Positions 8,639 through 17,970 of a DNA stretch of 64,000 bases are shown in pieces. Source of the stretch: CAYVUM01 sp964619055. GTDB taxonomy: Bacteria; Pseudomonadota; Alphaproteobacteria; Rhodospirillales; Defluviicoccaceae. Both the position numbers and the translations under genes were made by a program. The stretch covers positions 1 to 64,000 of the forward strand of contig CAZUDB010000011.1 of the NCBI GenBank assembly GCA_964619055.1, in the 5' to 3' direction. The notes under the pieces are model-generated. The model saw only the letters and a list, made by a program, of their open reading frames with translations. It did not search any database and had not been told where the DNA came from. The stretch's first letter is position 1, and every line of letters starts with the position of its first letter.

Positions 8639-9823
8639 TCAGGGCGTATCCGTGGATGCAGCGCGAAGGGAGCTGGCATCCAACGGGATGCGGCGCAGCA
8701 CGACGCCGGATCCACCCAAGGGCGGCAGGGCCTCGCCATCGACCATCACGACCAAGCCTCCCGCGTTGCCGACGGTCATGCGTAAACCGGGCCGCTCCGG
8801 CACGTCAAAGCGCTCTCCCGGCTTGAGGATACGGCTGATTAATGAGGCGCCGCCTTCGTCGAGAACCTGAACCCAACTTGCTTCAGTCGCGGTCAGAACA
8901 ATCCCGTCCGCGTCGGCAACGCCTGTGCTGTCATTGGTGGTCGTGGCCGGCGTGGAGGAGTCGGACGTGGCTGCTGAAACCGGCTCGCTGGGTGCTGCTC
9001 CTGAGGAAGCATCATCGGTCGTGTCGCCCCTGGGATCGGGCGCAGCGGCCACAACCGGTTCCGTGGGCGCAGGTTCGGAGGTCGGGTCGGCGTCCGGGGC
9101 AGCGGCGGAGCCGGTTGTCGATGTTGCGGTGTTGCCGTCGGCCGATGGTGCTGTGGCGGCCGCCGCGGCGTCGGCGGACTCTGCTTGCGCGCTGGACGTT
9201 TCGGTTGGGCCGCCGGCCGGGGCGGTTGCCGGACCGGGCGCGGATGTGCTGGGAGCCGGACTTTCGGCAGGCGCATTGCTCATCGGCGCACGATGGGGCG
9301 GCGGAGAACCATCGACAATATCAACGGCAACGCCGTCGGTGCCCTCGCTCGCCGCATCATCGGACGTAGACGGCAACAACTCCGCCAACCGATCGGGTAA
9401 GGGGCCGACGACATCGGAGAGCGAATGCCCGTTCCGCGCCAGCATGTACCAACCGCCATAACCAAGTGCGGCGATCAGCAGGCCCACCAGCAGGATGCCG
9501 CTCTTCGGCACCGAACTTTCCGAGTCGGGTTCAGGAAAATGAAGCTCGTGGGCGGCATTCAGTTCCGACGCCTCTGAACGAAACCGTCGCACCACCTCGT
9601 TGGCATCGAGGCCCAGATAATCAGCATATGCCCTGAGAAAGCCGACCGCGTACGCTGGCCCCGGCAGATCGCCATAGCGACCTTCCTCAATGGCGATCAG
9701 GAACATCTGCCGGATGCGAAGGGAACGCGCGACGTCTGCAACGGACAAACCAGACTTGATACGGCACGATTGCAATAAACCGCCGACACCGGTCGCGCGA
9801 TCGATCATAATTTCACCATCCAT
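8639..9823 (-). CDS. RodZ-like helix-turn-helix membrane protein (DUF4115)
   Basis: A 394-residue protein with an N-terminal HTH_25 domain at about residues 10-80 (SVADVARSLRIRQMFLIAIEEGRY), one membrane segment at 108-128, a long linker of about 180 residues rich in Ala, Pro, Ser and Thr, and a C-terminal DUF4115 beta domain (TATEASWVQVLDEGG). In E. coli RodZ ties MreB filaments to the membrane and helps to keep rod shape; here that role is inferred from architecture. The ATG at 9823 is chosen over a GTG three codons earlier because AGAGG lies about 8 bases ahead of it. It is the first of the run towards ispG, separated from it by 187 bases. Confidence 0.88.
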   Translation of the reverse strand: MDGEIMIDRATGVGGLLQSCRIKSGLSVADVARSLRIRQMFLIAIEEGRYGDLPGPAYAVGFLRAYADYLGLDANEVVRRFRSEASELNAAHELHFPEPDSESSVPKSGILLVGLLIAALGYGGWYMLARNGHSLSDVVGPLPDRLAELLPSTSDDAASEGTDGVAVDIVDGSPPPHRAPMSNAPAESPAPSTSAPGPATAPAGGPTETSSAQAESADAAAAATAPSADGNTATSTTGSAAAPDADPTSEPAPTEPVVAAAPDPRGDTTDDASSGAAPSEPVSAATSDSSTPATTTNDSTGVADADGIVLTATEASWVQVLDEGGASLISRILKPGERFDVPERPGLRMTVGNAGGLVVMVDGEALPPLGGSGVVLRRIPLDASSLRAASTDTP

Positions 9824-10019
9824 CTCTCGCACCTCTCGAAGGCCATGATGCCAAATCGCGCGACTGCTAGAGGCGTCGGGGGCGCACAGGCATGACCGAT
9901 GATGTGGCCATGCCGCATCAATCGATCAGAATATTGGGTGATGGGCACATTGCGGACCATCGAGAGCGCCAAGGGTAGAATACCCCTCAAAAGGCTTTGC
10001 TTGCTTCTACCGACTAGCG

Positions 10020-10048
10020 GCATTGTCCCGATGCTCGGGGCATAATGC
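10020..10048 (-). terminator. Hairpin downstream of ptsP, possible terminator
   Basis: An inverted repeat starts 17 bases past the ptsP stop: outer arms GCATT/AATGC, inner arms CCCGA/TCGGG with a 3-base loop. There is no clear T tract, so termination strength is uncertain. A second small hairpin (GGGTA, 3-base loop, TACCC) lies at 9973-9985. Confidence 0.4.
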
Positions 10049-10064
10049 AAGATCCAAGCTCTAC

Positions 10065-12317
10065 TTATTGGGCGACGCCATGATCGCGTACATAGGCCAT
10101 GAGCGAGGTTCTTACGCTGGCGCTCGAACGAGCACAAACAACTTTTAAGTAATGAGCAAGATCATCTCGGTGTAAAGTCCGGATCATTGTTTTAAGCGGG
10201 CCGACTTTTGCTGGTGAAACCGAAAGGCGGCGCAGCCCGACGCCAATGAGAGCGAGGGCTTCCAAGGGCCGAGCAGCCATCTCACCGCACAAGCTCACCG
10301 GCACGCCTGCGGAGTCGCAGCGCTCGACAATGTCGCGAATCAGCGTCAGCACAACCGGTGAAAGGGGGTCGAACCGCGTTGCCATGCGCGAATTGCTGCG
10401 GTCACTTGCGAACAGGAACTGCAGCAAATCGTTGCTTCCAATCGCAACAAAATCGGCAACGGCAAGTAGGTCGGGTAATTGGAGCAGGAGCGACGGCACC
10501 TCCAGCATCGCGCCGACTTTGATCTCTGTCGGCGTTGCGCGGCCGGCAGCTTGTTCCAAGGTCGCTTCCTCTTCCACAATGGATTTTGCGACCCGGAACT
10601 CCTCAACTAAGGTGATCATTGGAAACATCACCGCGAGCTCTCGCCCGGCGGCGGCACGGATGAGGGCGCGGGCTTGTTGGCGCAGCATCGCCGGCCGGTC
10701 CAGCGAGATCCGAAGGGCGCGCCAACCCATGGCGGGGTTGTCCTCGCGAGCGGTGCGCCAATAGGGCAGAACCTTGTCGCCGCCCACGTCAAGTGTGCGA
10801 AACACCACGGGCATTGGCCCGGCGTAATTGAGGATCCGCTGATAAAGCGCAGTCTGGCTGTCCAGGTCCGGCAGCGCGGATCGCACCAAGAATGGCACCT
10901 CGGTTCGGTATAGGCCGACTCCGTCCGCTCCGAACTCCGTCAACGACATCATGTCGACCAACAAGCCGGCGTTGACGTGGACCTCAATGCGATGGCCGTC
11001 GCGGGTCACGGCTGGTACGTCGCGCTGAGCCGCATACCCGGCCACGCGGGCCTTGCGTGCCGTCATGGAGGTGGCGACCGCTTGGCGGATGTCATCGCCT
11101 GGGCGAACGAACACCTGGCCATGGTCCGCATCGATGACCACGGGATCACCGTCGTCGATCCGGCGAAGCGCATCGCGAACCTGGCCAACGACCGGAAGAT
11201 CCAGAGCGCGGGCGACGACGGCGACGTGGGCCATCGTTGTTCCCTCTTCGAGCACCAGCCCGCGGAGGCGGTGGCGATCGTAATTGAGCAGCTCCGTCGG
11301 TCCCATGGTGCGGGCGAACAGAACGATATCCTGGGTTTCGGGCTGGGGTGCCGACGGCGCCGTTTCCCCAACGAGATGACGCAGAAGCCGGTTTGCCAAA
11401 TCCTCGAAGTCGCTGATCTGGTCCCGCAGAAACGCATCGGAAAACTGGCTGATGCGCGCTTGGATATCGTTGGTGACCTTGCGAACGGCGGCTTCCGCGG
11501 TTAGTCCCTGATCGATCGCATCGCCGATTTTGCGTAGCCAGCCGTGGTCGGCCGCAATCATCCGGTAAGCTTCGAGCACATCGCGGTAGTCCTGCTCATC
11601 CGGACCGCCGCCGTCCTTCAAGATGGCATCCAATGCCCCGTGCATGTCCGCCACGGCATGGCTCAACCGCTTGTGCTCCTCGTCGATGTCGTCAGCGACA
11701 AAGCGGCGGATAATGACGCGATCATCATGACCGACGGCAACGCCCATTCCGATGCCGCCAGCGATGCTGATGCCTTCCAACCGCATCGGACCGACCGCGA
11801 TGCCCTCGGTCTGGGCAAGCTCGGACGGCGGCACCAGGTCACCGCGCGCGATCATGTCTGCGAGCACCAGGGCAACGGTCTGAAGAGCCTCGATCTGCCT
11901 ATCCGTGTAGTGCCGATGATCGACAGTTTGGATTGCGATGACGCCCAAAACACGGCTGCGACCAACAATCGGCACGCCAAGCATGGACTTGAAACGGTCC
12001 TCCCCGGTCTCCGGGCGGTAAACGAAATCCGGCGCGCTCTGGGCGTCGGCTCGCGCAAGTGGCCGGCCGGAGGCGGCGACGGTTCCGATCAGACCCTCGC
12101 CAAAGCGCAGCCGCGTCAAGTGCACGGCCGACGGCTGCAGACCGTGGGTCGCGAACAGCTCCAGCACTTCGCCGGCGCGGCGGACATAAACGGAACAGAC
12201 GTCCGAGCCCAAATCTGTGGCGACCAGGCGGGTGATATCGGCCAAGCACTGTTCGGCGCTATGGCATTGAGACAACGTGTCGCGGATGCGCAGCAGCAAT
12301 TCGCGGAGGTCGGTCAA
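10065..12317 (-). CDS. ptsP: PTS enzyme I-Ntr (PtsP) with GAF domain
   Basis: A protein of about 750 residues that takes phosphate from PEP and passes it to NPr in the nitrogen-type phosphotransferase system, a regulatory rather than sugar-importing chain. Domains in order: GAF (sensor; LADITRLVATDLGSDVCSVYV), the N-terminal phosphohistidine domain with TTMAHVAVVARALDLP carrying the active His, and the PEP-binding barrel with DGVGLYRTE, FVAIGSNDLLQF and the C-terminal LCGEMAARP. The frame is open up to a GTG at 12446, but those first 43 residues are unlike the family; a TTG at 12317 starts directly at the conserved LTDLRELL and is preferred. The start is therefore the weakest part of this call. 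Confidence 0.9.
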   Translation of the reverse strand: MTDLRELLLRIRDTLSQCHSAEQCLADITRLVATDLGSDVCSVYVRRAGEVLELFATHGLQPSAVHLTRLRFGEGLIGTVAASGRPLARADAQSAPDFVYRPETGEDRFKSMLGVPIVGRSRVLGVIAIQTVDHRHYTDRQIEALQTVALVLADMIARGDLVPPSELAQTEGIAVGPMRLEGISIAGGIGMGVAVGHDDRVIIRRFVADDIDEEHKRLSHAVADMHGALDAILKDGGGPDEQDYRDVLEAYRMIAADHGWLRKIGDAIDQGLTAEAAVRKVTNDIQARISQFSDAFLRDQISDFEDLANRLLRHLVGETAPSAPQPETQDIVLFARTMGPTELLNYDRHRLRGLVLEEGTTMAHVAVVARALDLPVVGQVRDALRRIDDGDPVVIDADHGQVFVRPGDDIRQAVATSMTARKARVAGYAAQRDVPAVTRDGHRIEVHVNAGLLVDMMSLTEFGADGVGLYRTEVPFLVRSALPDLDSQTALYQRILNYAGPMPVVFRTLDVGGDKVLPYWRTAREDNPAMGWRALRISLDRPAMLRQQARALIRAAAGRELAVMFPMITLVEEFRVAKSIVEEEATLEQAAGRATPTEIKVGAMLEVPSLLLQLPDLLAVADFVAIGSNDLLQFLFASDRSNSRMATRFDPLSPVVLTLIRDIVERCDSAGVPVSLCGEMAARPLEALALIGVGLRRLSVSPAKVGPLKTMIRTLHRDDLAHYLKVVCARSSASVRTSLMAYVRDHGVAQ

Positions 12318-12453
12318 CGGACGGGTGTTCCCGCGGAAAGTCCGAACCGGCCTCGTGCGGAGGCACGTGCATATCGTCCCGTCGAAGCGGTCCGTGCACG
12401 AGAAACGAAGGCTGGCGTGCCGTGTCCGTGCATTCTTTGAATGCACCGTTGCA

Positions 12454-13521
12454 CTAGGTGACCGGGTGCTGTCGGGCGGTCAGGACAGCACACGCCTGTC
12501 CAATCAGGTCATCAATGACCTGTTGCGTTGACTGCTCTCCCTGGACCATGCCGACGCTCTGGCCCGCCATGAGCGAGCCGTTTTCAACGTCCCCATCAAC
12601 GACCGCCCGCCGAAGCGCGCCGGCCCAATAGAGCTCGATTTCCAGTTGGGCCTGCTCCATGGTCAATTCACCCTGGCGAAAGCGGGCGGACACCTCACGC
12701 TGGGTGTCGTAGAACCGGCGGGTTCCTGGGTTGGCGAGGGCGCGCACCGGGATCACCGGCAGGTCCGGGTCGATCTGGATCGACGCCACCGCGTCTCGCG
12801 CGCTGGCTCGTATGAAGGCTTGCTTGAACGCCGGATGGGCAATGCTCTCGGTCGTGCAGACAAAGCGAGTTCCAAGCTGACAGCCCGATGCGCCCATTTC
12901 CAGGTACGAAACGATGGCCTCGCCACGGCCGATGCCACCGGCGACAAAGACCGGTACTTCTCGCACCACGGGCAGGATTTCCTGAGCCAGCACACTGGTC
13001 GAGACCGGACCGATATGGCCACCGGCCTCGGATCCCTCCACGATGAGGCCGTCGACACCTTGGCGCACCAGCCGCTTGGCGATCGCGGCGGCGGGAGCGA
13101 AGCACAGAACGCGAACGCCGGCGTCCTTGATCCGACGGATGGCGCCGGCGGGCGGTAAGCCGCCTGCGAGAACGATGTGGCCGACGCCGCCGGCCAGGCA
13201 AACATCGATCAGGTCATCAAGATCGGGGTGCATGGTGATCAGGTTGACCCCGAACGGCTTGTCGGTCATCGCCCGGGTTCGCTCGATCTCCGTGGTCAGG
13301 TCCGGCGGACGCAGCGAGCCGCAGGCGATGACCCCGAAGCCACCAGCCTCCGAGATGGCAGCGACCAGATGGTGCTCCGACACCCACGACATGGCGCCGC
13401 CCAGGATCGCGTAGCGGCTTCCGAGCAGATCACATCCGCGAGCCCATAACTGGTCCAACGCCGCGAGACCCACGGTCATTGGATCGGGCGCGGGTGCTTG
13501 ATGAGCAATGTCAAGAGCCAT
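12454..13521 (-). CDS. NAD(P)H-dependent flavin oxidoreductase, nitronate monooxygenase family
   Basis: A 355-residue TIM-barrel flavoprotein of the 2-nitropropane dioxygenase/nitronate monooxygenase family. Visible family features are YAILGGAMSWVSEHHLVAAIS near the start, the FMN-phosphate region GLIVEGSEAGGHIGP with its His, and VFVAGGIGRGEA followed by GASGCQLGTRFV. Family members oxidise alkyl nitronates or act as enoyl reductases; the true substrate here is unknown. The frame is open upstream to 13695, but the ATG at 13521 is preferred because it follows the end of lysC with an 11-base overlap, which is normal coupling. It sits between lysC and ptsP. Confidence 0.88.
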   Translation of the reverse strand: MALDIAHQAPAPDPMTVGLAALDQLWARGCDLLGSRYAILGGAMSWVSEHHLVAAISEAGGFGVIACGSLRPPDLTTEIERTRAMTDKPFGVNLITMHPDLDDLIDVCLAGGVGHIVLAGGLPPAGAIRRIKDAGVRVLCFAPAAAIAKRLVRQGVDGLIVEGSEAGGHIGPVSTSVLAQEILPVVREVPVFVAGGIGRGEAIVSYLEMGASGCQLGTRFVCTTESIAHPAFKQAFIRASARDAVASIQIDPDLPVIPVRALANPGTRRFYDTQREVSARFRQGELTMEQAQLEIELYWAGALRRAVVDGDVENGSLMAGQSVGMVQGEQSTQQVIDDLIGQACAVLTARQHPVT

Positions 13522-14734
13522 CGAGACCATATGCCGCATGCAGAGCACGAATGGCAAGCTCGGTAAACATTTCGTCAATAAGAACGCTAATTTTGATCTC
13601 GGATGTTGAAATGACTTGGATATTGATCCCTTTTTCGGCAAGGACGTGAAACATTTTTTCAGCAACGCCGCTATGGCTGCGCATGCCAACGCCAACGACG
13701 GAAATCTTTACGACATTATCGTCCCATATAAGATCTCTGTAATTGATGCTTTCAAAGTTGTTCTTGATGACATTGACAGCTCTTTCAAGATCGGGCTGGT
13801 TGACTGTAAAAGTAACGTCCGTAGCATTACTCTCAATGCCGACGTTTTGAACAATCATATCGACATTAATATTTGCGCTTGCCAGCGGTCCAAAAATAGC
13901 GGCCGCGACTCCTGGCCGATCGGCGACATGAACCAATGTGATCTTAGCCTCGTTTCGGCTGTATGCGATGCCGCTAACCAATTCTTGTTCCAGCACTTCA
14001 TCATCCCCAACGACCATGGTGCCCGGTACGTCCGTAAAACTGGAAAGGACTTGTAGCCGAACGCCCTGCTTCATCGCAAGTTCCACCGCACGCGTGTGCA
14101 ATACCTTGGCACCCAGCGATGCTAATTCCAGCATTTCTTCAAAGGTGATTTTGGAGAGCTTTTTGGCTTTACTTTCGATGCGAGGATCCGTGGTGTAGAC
14201 CCCATCAACATCCGTAAAGATATCGCAGCGGTCCGCACGCAAGGCTGCAGCCAACGCCACGGCACTGGTGTCCGAACCGCCGCGGCCGAGGGTTGCAATT
14301 CTGCCATCGGGCGTGACGCCTTGAAAACCAGCGAGGATCACGACCTCGCCCCGGTTCAGACGTTGTTCAAGGTTCGCCGTCTCAATCCGGTCGATGCGCG
14401 CTTTGCCATGGGCGTCGTTTGTGACGACCGGCACTTGCCAGCCGTGCCACGATCGTGCCGACAGGCCGCGTGCCTGCAATGCCAGCGCCAGCAAACCGCT
14501 CGAAACCTGCTCACCGCTTGCCACAATTGAATCGTGCTCGCGGGCGTCAGGGACCGGCGTGACAGCTGCTGCGAGGTCGATCAAGCGATTGGTCTCGCCC
14601 GCCATAGCCGAGACAACGACTGCGACCTGATGGCCGGCATCGACACTATCCTTGATTCGATCAGCTACCGCGAAGATCCGATCGATCGAACCAACGGATG
14701 TCCCCCCATACTTCTGGACTAGCCTTGCCATCAT
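13511..14734 (-). CDS. lysC: Aspartate kinase
   Basis: A 407-residue enzyme that phosphorylates aspartate, the first step towards lysine, threonine and methionine. It begins with the kinase signature VQKYGGTSVGS, has TLGRGGSDTSAVALAAAL in the nucleotide/substrate site, and ends with two ACT domains (for example VHVADRPGVAAAIFG and VVGVGMRSHSGVAEKMF) that usually sense lysine or threonine. Two adjacent ATGs (14734 and 14731) are both possible. The last third of the gene is visibly AT-richer than its surroundings (22 of 60 bases G or C in 13561-13620). It is divergent from ubiG. Confidence 0.96.
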   Translation of the reverse strand: MMARLVQKYGGTSVGSIDRIFAVADRIKDSVDAGHQVAVVVSAMAGETNRLIDLAAAVTPVPDAREHDSIVASGEQVSSGLLALALQARGLSARSWHGWQVPVVTNDAHGKARIDRIETANLEQRLNRGEVVILAGFQGVTPDGRIATLGRGGSDTSAVALAAALRADRCDIFTDVDGVYTTDPRIESKAKKLSKITFEEMLELASLGAKVLHTRAVELAMKQGVRLQVLSSFTDVPGTMVVGDDEVLEQELVSGIAYSRNEAKITLVHVADRPGVAAAIFGPLASANINVDMIVQNVGIESNATDVTFTVNQPDLERAVNVIKNNFESINYRDLIWDDNVVKISVVGVGMRSHSGVAEKMFHVLAEKGINIQVISTSEIKISVLIDEMFTELAIRALHAAYGLDGS

Positions 14735-14967
14735 CAATCCATCATCGTTGCGCCGAAATGTCCGAGCGGCGGTCTAACGGTGGGCGTGTGAACCTTCAGT
14801 ACCCGGCAGCGCTGCACGGTGAAGTGGATAAATTCATTGCAGCAATAATAGGCGGAAAAGATTAGATACTGGCGCGAGTGAGCGCTGGCAAGGGATGCGG
14901 CAGAAGTATGATGGCAGTCACGAGGCAAGCGCATCGCGCCCAGGGCCAAAACCGTTATGGCGCAGCA

Positions 14968-15726
14968 ATGGAACAGCAAGGCCCCGCCACGGTTCGCGCA
15001 AGCGAGATTGCCCGGTTTTCAGCCTCGGCCGCGTCCTGGTGGGATCCGGAAGGCCCATTTCGTCATCTCCACCGGATGAACCCCGTTCGCATCCGATTCA
15101 TTCGAGACAGCGCCGCGGAGCTGTTTTCAATTGATCCTCAAACCATCCGGCCATTCGATGGCTTGGCGGTTCTGGATCTTGGCTGCGGCGGCGGCCTTGC
15201 GAGCGAATCATTGGCCCGTTTAGGGGCGCACGTAACGGGGATCGATGCCAGCGACGCCAGCATTACCATCGCGCGCGCCCACGCCAAGGACGTCGGCCTC
15301 GACATCGCCTACCGCATCGCTGCCCCGGAGGACCTCGTCGCCGAGGGACGGACATTCGACCTGGTTGTTTCGCTTGAGGTCATCGAGCACGTAGATGACG
15401 TGGACGCGTTCATGGCCGCAGCCGTCAGCCTGGTCCGGCCGGGGGGCGGACTCGCCATCTCCACCTTAAATCGTTCGTTGCGCGCCCTGCTGCTTGCGAA
15501 GGTTGCCGCTGAATATGTCCTGAATTGGGTGCCGCCCGGCACGCACGACTGGCGTCAGTTCTTGCGTCCGTCCGAGTTGGCGGCTGCGGGGCGTCGGGCC
15601 GGTGCCCGTCTGACGACCCTGGCCGGGGCAAGCTACGACGCGGTCAATGGACGATGGTTGTTGAGCTCATTGCCCGCCGTCAACTACCTGGCGTTTTTTG
15701 CTAAAGACCACCAAAATTTGCGCTAA
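14968..15726 (+). CDS. ubiG: Ubiquinone biosynthesis O-methyltransferase
   Basis: A 252-residue SAM-dependent methyltransferase that carries out both O-methylations in ubiquinone synthesis. The N-terminal signature IARFSASAASWWDPEGPF and MNPVRIRFI are characteristic of UbiG, and the SAM loop reads LDLGCGGGLASESLARLGA. The ATG at 14968 puts about 12 residues before the conserved IARFS, matching the usual length; earlier in-frame starts at 14878 (GTG) and 14908 would add an unconserved tail. It is transcribed away from lysC. Confidence 0.95.
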   Translation: MEQQGPATVRASEIARFSASAASWWDPEGPFRHLHRMNPVRIRFIRDSAAELFSIDPQTIRPFDGLAVLDLGCGGGLASESLARLGAHVTGIDASDASITIARAHAKDVGLDIAYRIAAPEDLVAEGRTFDLVVSLEVIEHVDDVDAFMAAAVSLVRPGGGLAISTLNRSLRALLLAKVAAEYVLNWVPPGTHDWRQFLRPSELAAAGRRAGARLTTLAGASYDAVNGRWLLSSLPAVNYLAFFAKDHQNLR

Positions 15727-15942
15727 ATTTGCAGAAATCCGCTCTGCCTTATTTCTGCCATAATACAATTCGCGGGTGTCGTGATCAGGCACGCCGCATC
15801 CTTTGATTTCGCAGCTGCGACCATTGATTTGCCCCGTCTGCGGGTAATTCAATTTTAACGGGCTCCAGCCATTGTATTCCTCAATTGGAGTTGCGTAGCA
15901 ACACAATTGCGCACGCAGCGACTTTGCTGGTAGGGGCTTGCT

Positions 15943-17088
15943 ATGATTGAAAAAGGTGCAATCGGAGCCGGTGCGCTCGTCGATCTGGTATCAGATTTTT
16001 ACAGTGCGAGCTTGGATCCACGGTTCTGGCCCACGGCGCTGACCAAGCTTCGCGAGTCCCTGGATGCCATGGCCTGCGCTTTGGCGTCCCACGATTTTGC
16101 GTCATCGGCCAGCCTGCTACACCACTCCGTCGGCATTGACGTCGGCTTTATCCAGACCTTCGCCGACGTTTATGGCCAGGGCCAGCCTTGGTTCGAGCGC
16201 GAGGATGAGTTTCGGGTGGCCGGCAGCGTCATCACTGAGGACGCACCCAGCGCCCAGTCCAGCTCCGTCAGCAGCGAATTCGCCCGCTTGTGGCTTCGGC
16301 CCCAGGGCCTGAGCCACCAGGTGTTCGGGGTGCTGGATCGCCAGGGAAGCCGAATGCTGTATCTCTACGCCCTCCGTGGTGAGGATGCGGGGCCGTTCGG
16401 CGAAAGAGAAGGCGCTTTGATGAAGCGCCTGCTCCCCTATCTGCAAAGAGGTTTACGGGCAGGCCAGCTTCTCCAGCGTACGCAGTCCGCGCGCCAGGTC
16501 GCCCTTGATGTGCTCGATGGAATGCCGATCGGCGTGATTCTGGTCAGCGGCGCCGGCGCGGTCATGGGCGCTAACCGTGCGGCGAGGGAGGCCATGGCGC
16601 GCCGTGACGCCTTTACGGTCGGCCGCGCCGGACTGGAGGTGCTGCGCGAGGGACGCCCTGTTCTGTTGCGTGACTTCGTGGCCGCTCAGGCGGGCCGGAT
16701 GGCCAACCGCCAGCCCCAACCGCTTGCGTTCTCCATCGATCGGACCAATGGGTCGCGTTCGCTGACCGTGCTGATTTGGCCGGTAGCGGACGCCGACGTG
16801 GCCGGTTGCGACGACCCGGCGGCGGTCATCTTTGTCGGTGATCCAGACAGAGCCGTTGACGTGGATGAAGGCCGACTACGCCAGCTCTATGGCTTGACCG
16901 GGGCTGAAGCACGCGTGGCCGCACTTTTGGCGCGCGGCTATCGGCTCGACGAGATTGCCGAGATGCTGGGGGTCGCCTACGAAACGACCCGCAAGCACTT
17001 GAAGCAGATATTCGGTAAGACCAACACCGCCCGTCAGTCCGAGCTGGTGCGGATGGTGATGACTGGCCCGGGCGGTTTGATGATCTGA
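15943..17088 (+). CDS. LuxR-type helix-turn-helix transcriptional regulator
   Basis: A 381-residue regulator. The C-terminal 60 residues form a LuxR/GerE DNA-binding domain (LTGAEARVAALLARGYRLDEI, then AEMLGVAYETTRKHLKQIFGKTNT). The N-terminal 300 residues hold no recognised autoinducer or response-regulator receiver domain; residues about 185-260 resemble a PAS-like fold (LDGMPIGVILVSGAGAVMGAN). The signal is therefore unknown. The 216-base AT-richer region upstream (15727-15942) holds a CATAAT-like box and small inverted repeats such as GTTGC-GTA-GCAAC. The gene precedes the carbonic anhydrase on the same strand by 140 bases, which makes that gene a possible target. Confidence 0.85.
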   Translation: MIEKGAIGAGALVDLVSDFYSASLDPRFWPTALTKLRESLDAMACALASHDFASSASLLHHSVGIDVGFIQTFADVYGQGQPWFEREDEFRVAGSVITEDAPSAQSSSVSSEFARLWLRPQGLSHQVFGVLDRQGSRMLYLYALRGEDAGPFGEREGALMKRLLPYLQRGLRAGQLLQRTQSARQVALDVLDGMPIGVILVSGAGAVMGANRAAREAMARRDAFTVGRAGLEVLREGRPVLLRDFVAAQAGRMANRQPQPLAFSIDRTNGSRSLTVLIWPVADADVAGCDDPAAVIFVGDPDRAVDVDEGRLRQLYGLTGAEARVAALLARGYRLDEIAEMLGVAYETTRKHLKQIFGKTNTARQSELVRMVMTGPGGLMI

Positions 17089-17228
17089 CGCGCTCGACGG
17101 TGCGGGCGGGCCGCCGCAACTGGATCCGCAAACACCCCTTTTGTTTCGATAGGTTTTGTCCCATCGCGGACCTTGAGGCATGATGCGTGCGCTGCTGACA
17201 GTGCGGCGGGGACGGCGCGGAGGAAGCC

Positions 17229-17873
17229 ATGGTCCGTGTGTTTGCCATCGACGGTGTCGTTCCCGTTGTTCATCCGACGGCGTTCGTCCATCCCCGCGCC
17301 ATCCTGATCGGCGATGTCCATGTGGGAGCCGGATGCTACATCGCGCCCGGCGCATCGCTGCGCGGTGATTTGGGCCGAATCGTCATCGGCGACGGCGCCA
17401 ACATTCAGGATCATTGCCTGCTCCATTGCTTTCCCTTGGCGGAGTGCGTTGTTGAAGCCTGGGGCCACATCGGCCACGGCGCCGTACTCCATGGCGCTCA
17501 CGTCGGTGAAAACGCGCTCGTGGGCATGAATGCCGTGCTAATGGATGGCTCGGTGATCGGTGCATCGGCGTTTGTTGCGGCGATGTCGTTCGTTCCCGGC
17601 GGTGCCGAAATTCCTAAGGGCCACCTCGCGGCGGGCGTTCCGGCGTCCGTTAGGCGGGCGTTGACCGAGGACGAGATCGCGTGGAAACGGCGCGGAACGG
17701 AGGAATACCAACGGATCGCCGCGCGCAGCCTCGCCACCATGGTCGAGGTGGACGCCCTAACAGAAATCGATGCCGATCGCCCGGCCCTGCCCGTCGAACG
17801 CCACCAGCCCTTACACGTCGTCCGCGCCCAAAATGCCAAGCCGGCACCGGGCGCGGCCAACCATAAGGTGTGA
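17229..17873 (+). CDS. Gamma-class carbonic anhydrase-like hexapeptide protein (PaaY/CaiE type)
   Basis: A 214-residue left-handed beta-helix protein. Hexapeptide repeats run from about residue 15 to 135 (GDVHVGAGCYIAPGASLRGDLG). Candidate zinc ligands are the histidines in IQDHCLLH and in GHIGHGAVLHGAHVG, arranged as in gamma carbonic anhydrases and in PaaY, a thioesterase-like relative. A GGAGG site precedes the ATG. The neighbourhood contains several bicarbonate-using enzymes, which favours carbonic anhydrase activity, but no other phenylacetate gene is present to support a PaaY role. The last 40 residues beyond the usual family length are poorly conserved in appearance. Confidence 0.85.
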   Translation: MVRVFAIDGVVPVVHPTAFVHPRAILIGDVHVGAGCYIAPGASLRGDLGRIVIGDGANIQDHCLLHCFPLAECVVEAWGHIGHGAVLHGAHVGENALVGMNAVLMDGSVIGASAFVAAMSFVPGGAEIPKGHLAAGVPASVRRALTEDEIAWKRRGTEEYQRIAARSLATMVEVDALTEIDADRPALPVERHQPLHVVRAQNAKPAPGAANHKV

Positions 17874-17970
17874 TCGTCCGGCAGCCGACAGGGATTGGCA
17901 ACGCCGGACCCGACAATCCGCCAACAACGATCGCCATGCTCCGCTGGCGACATCCGTACGAGTTGCTTTC

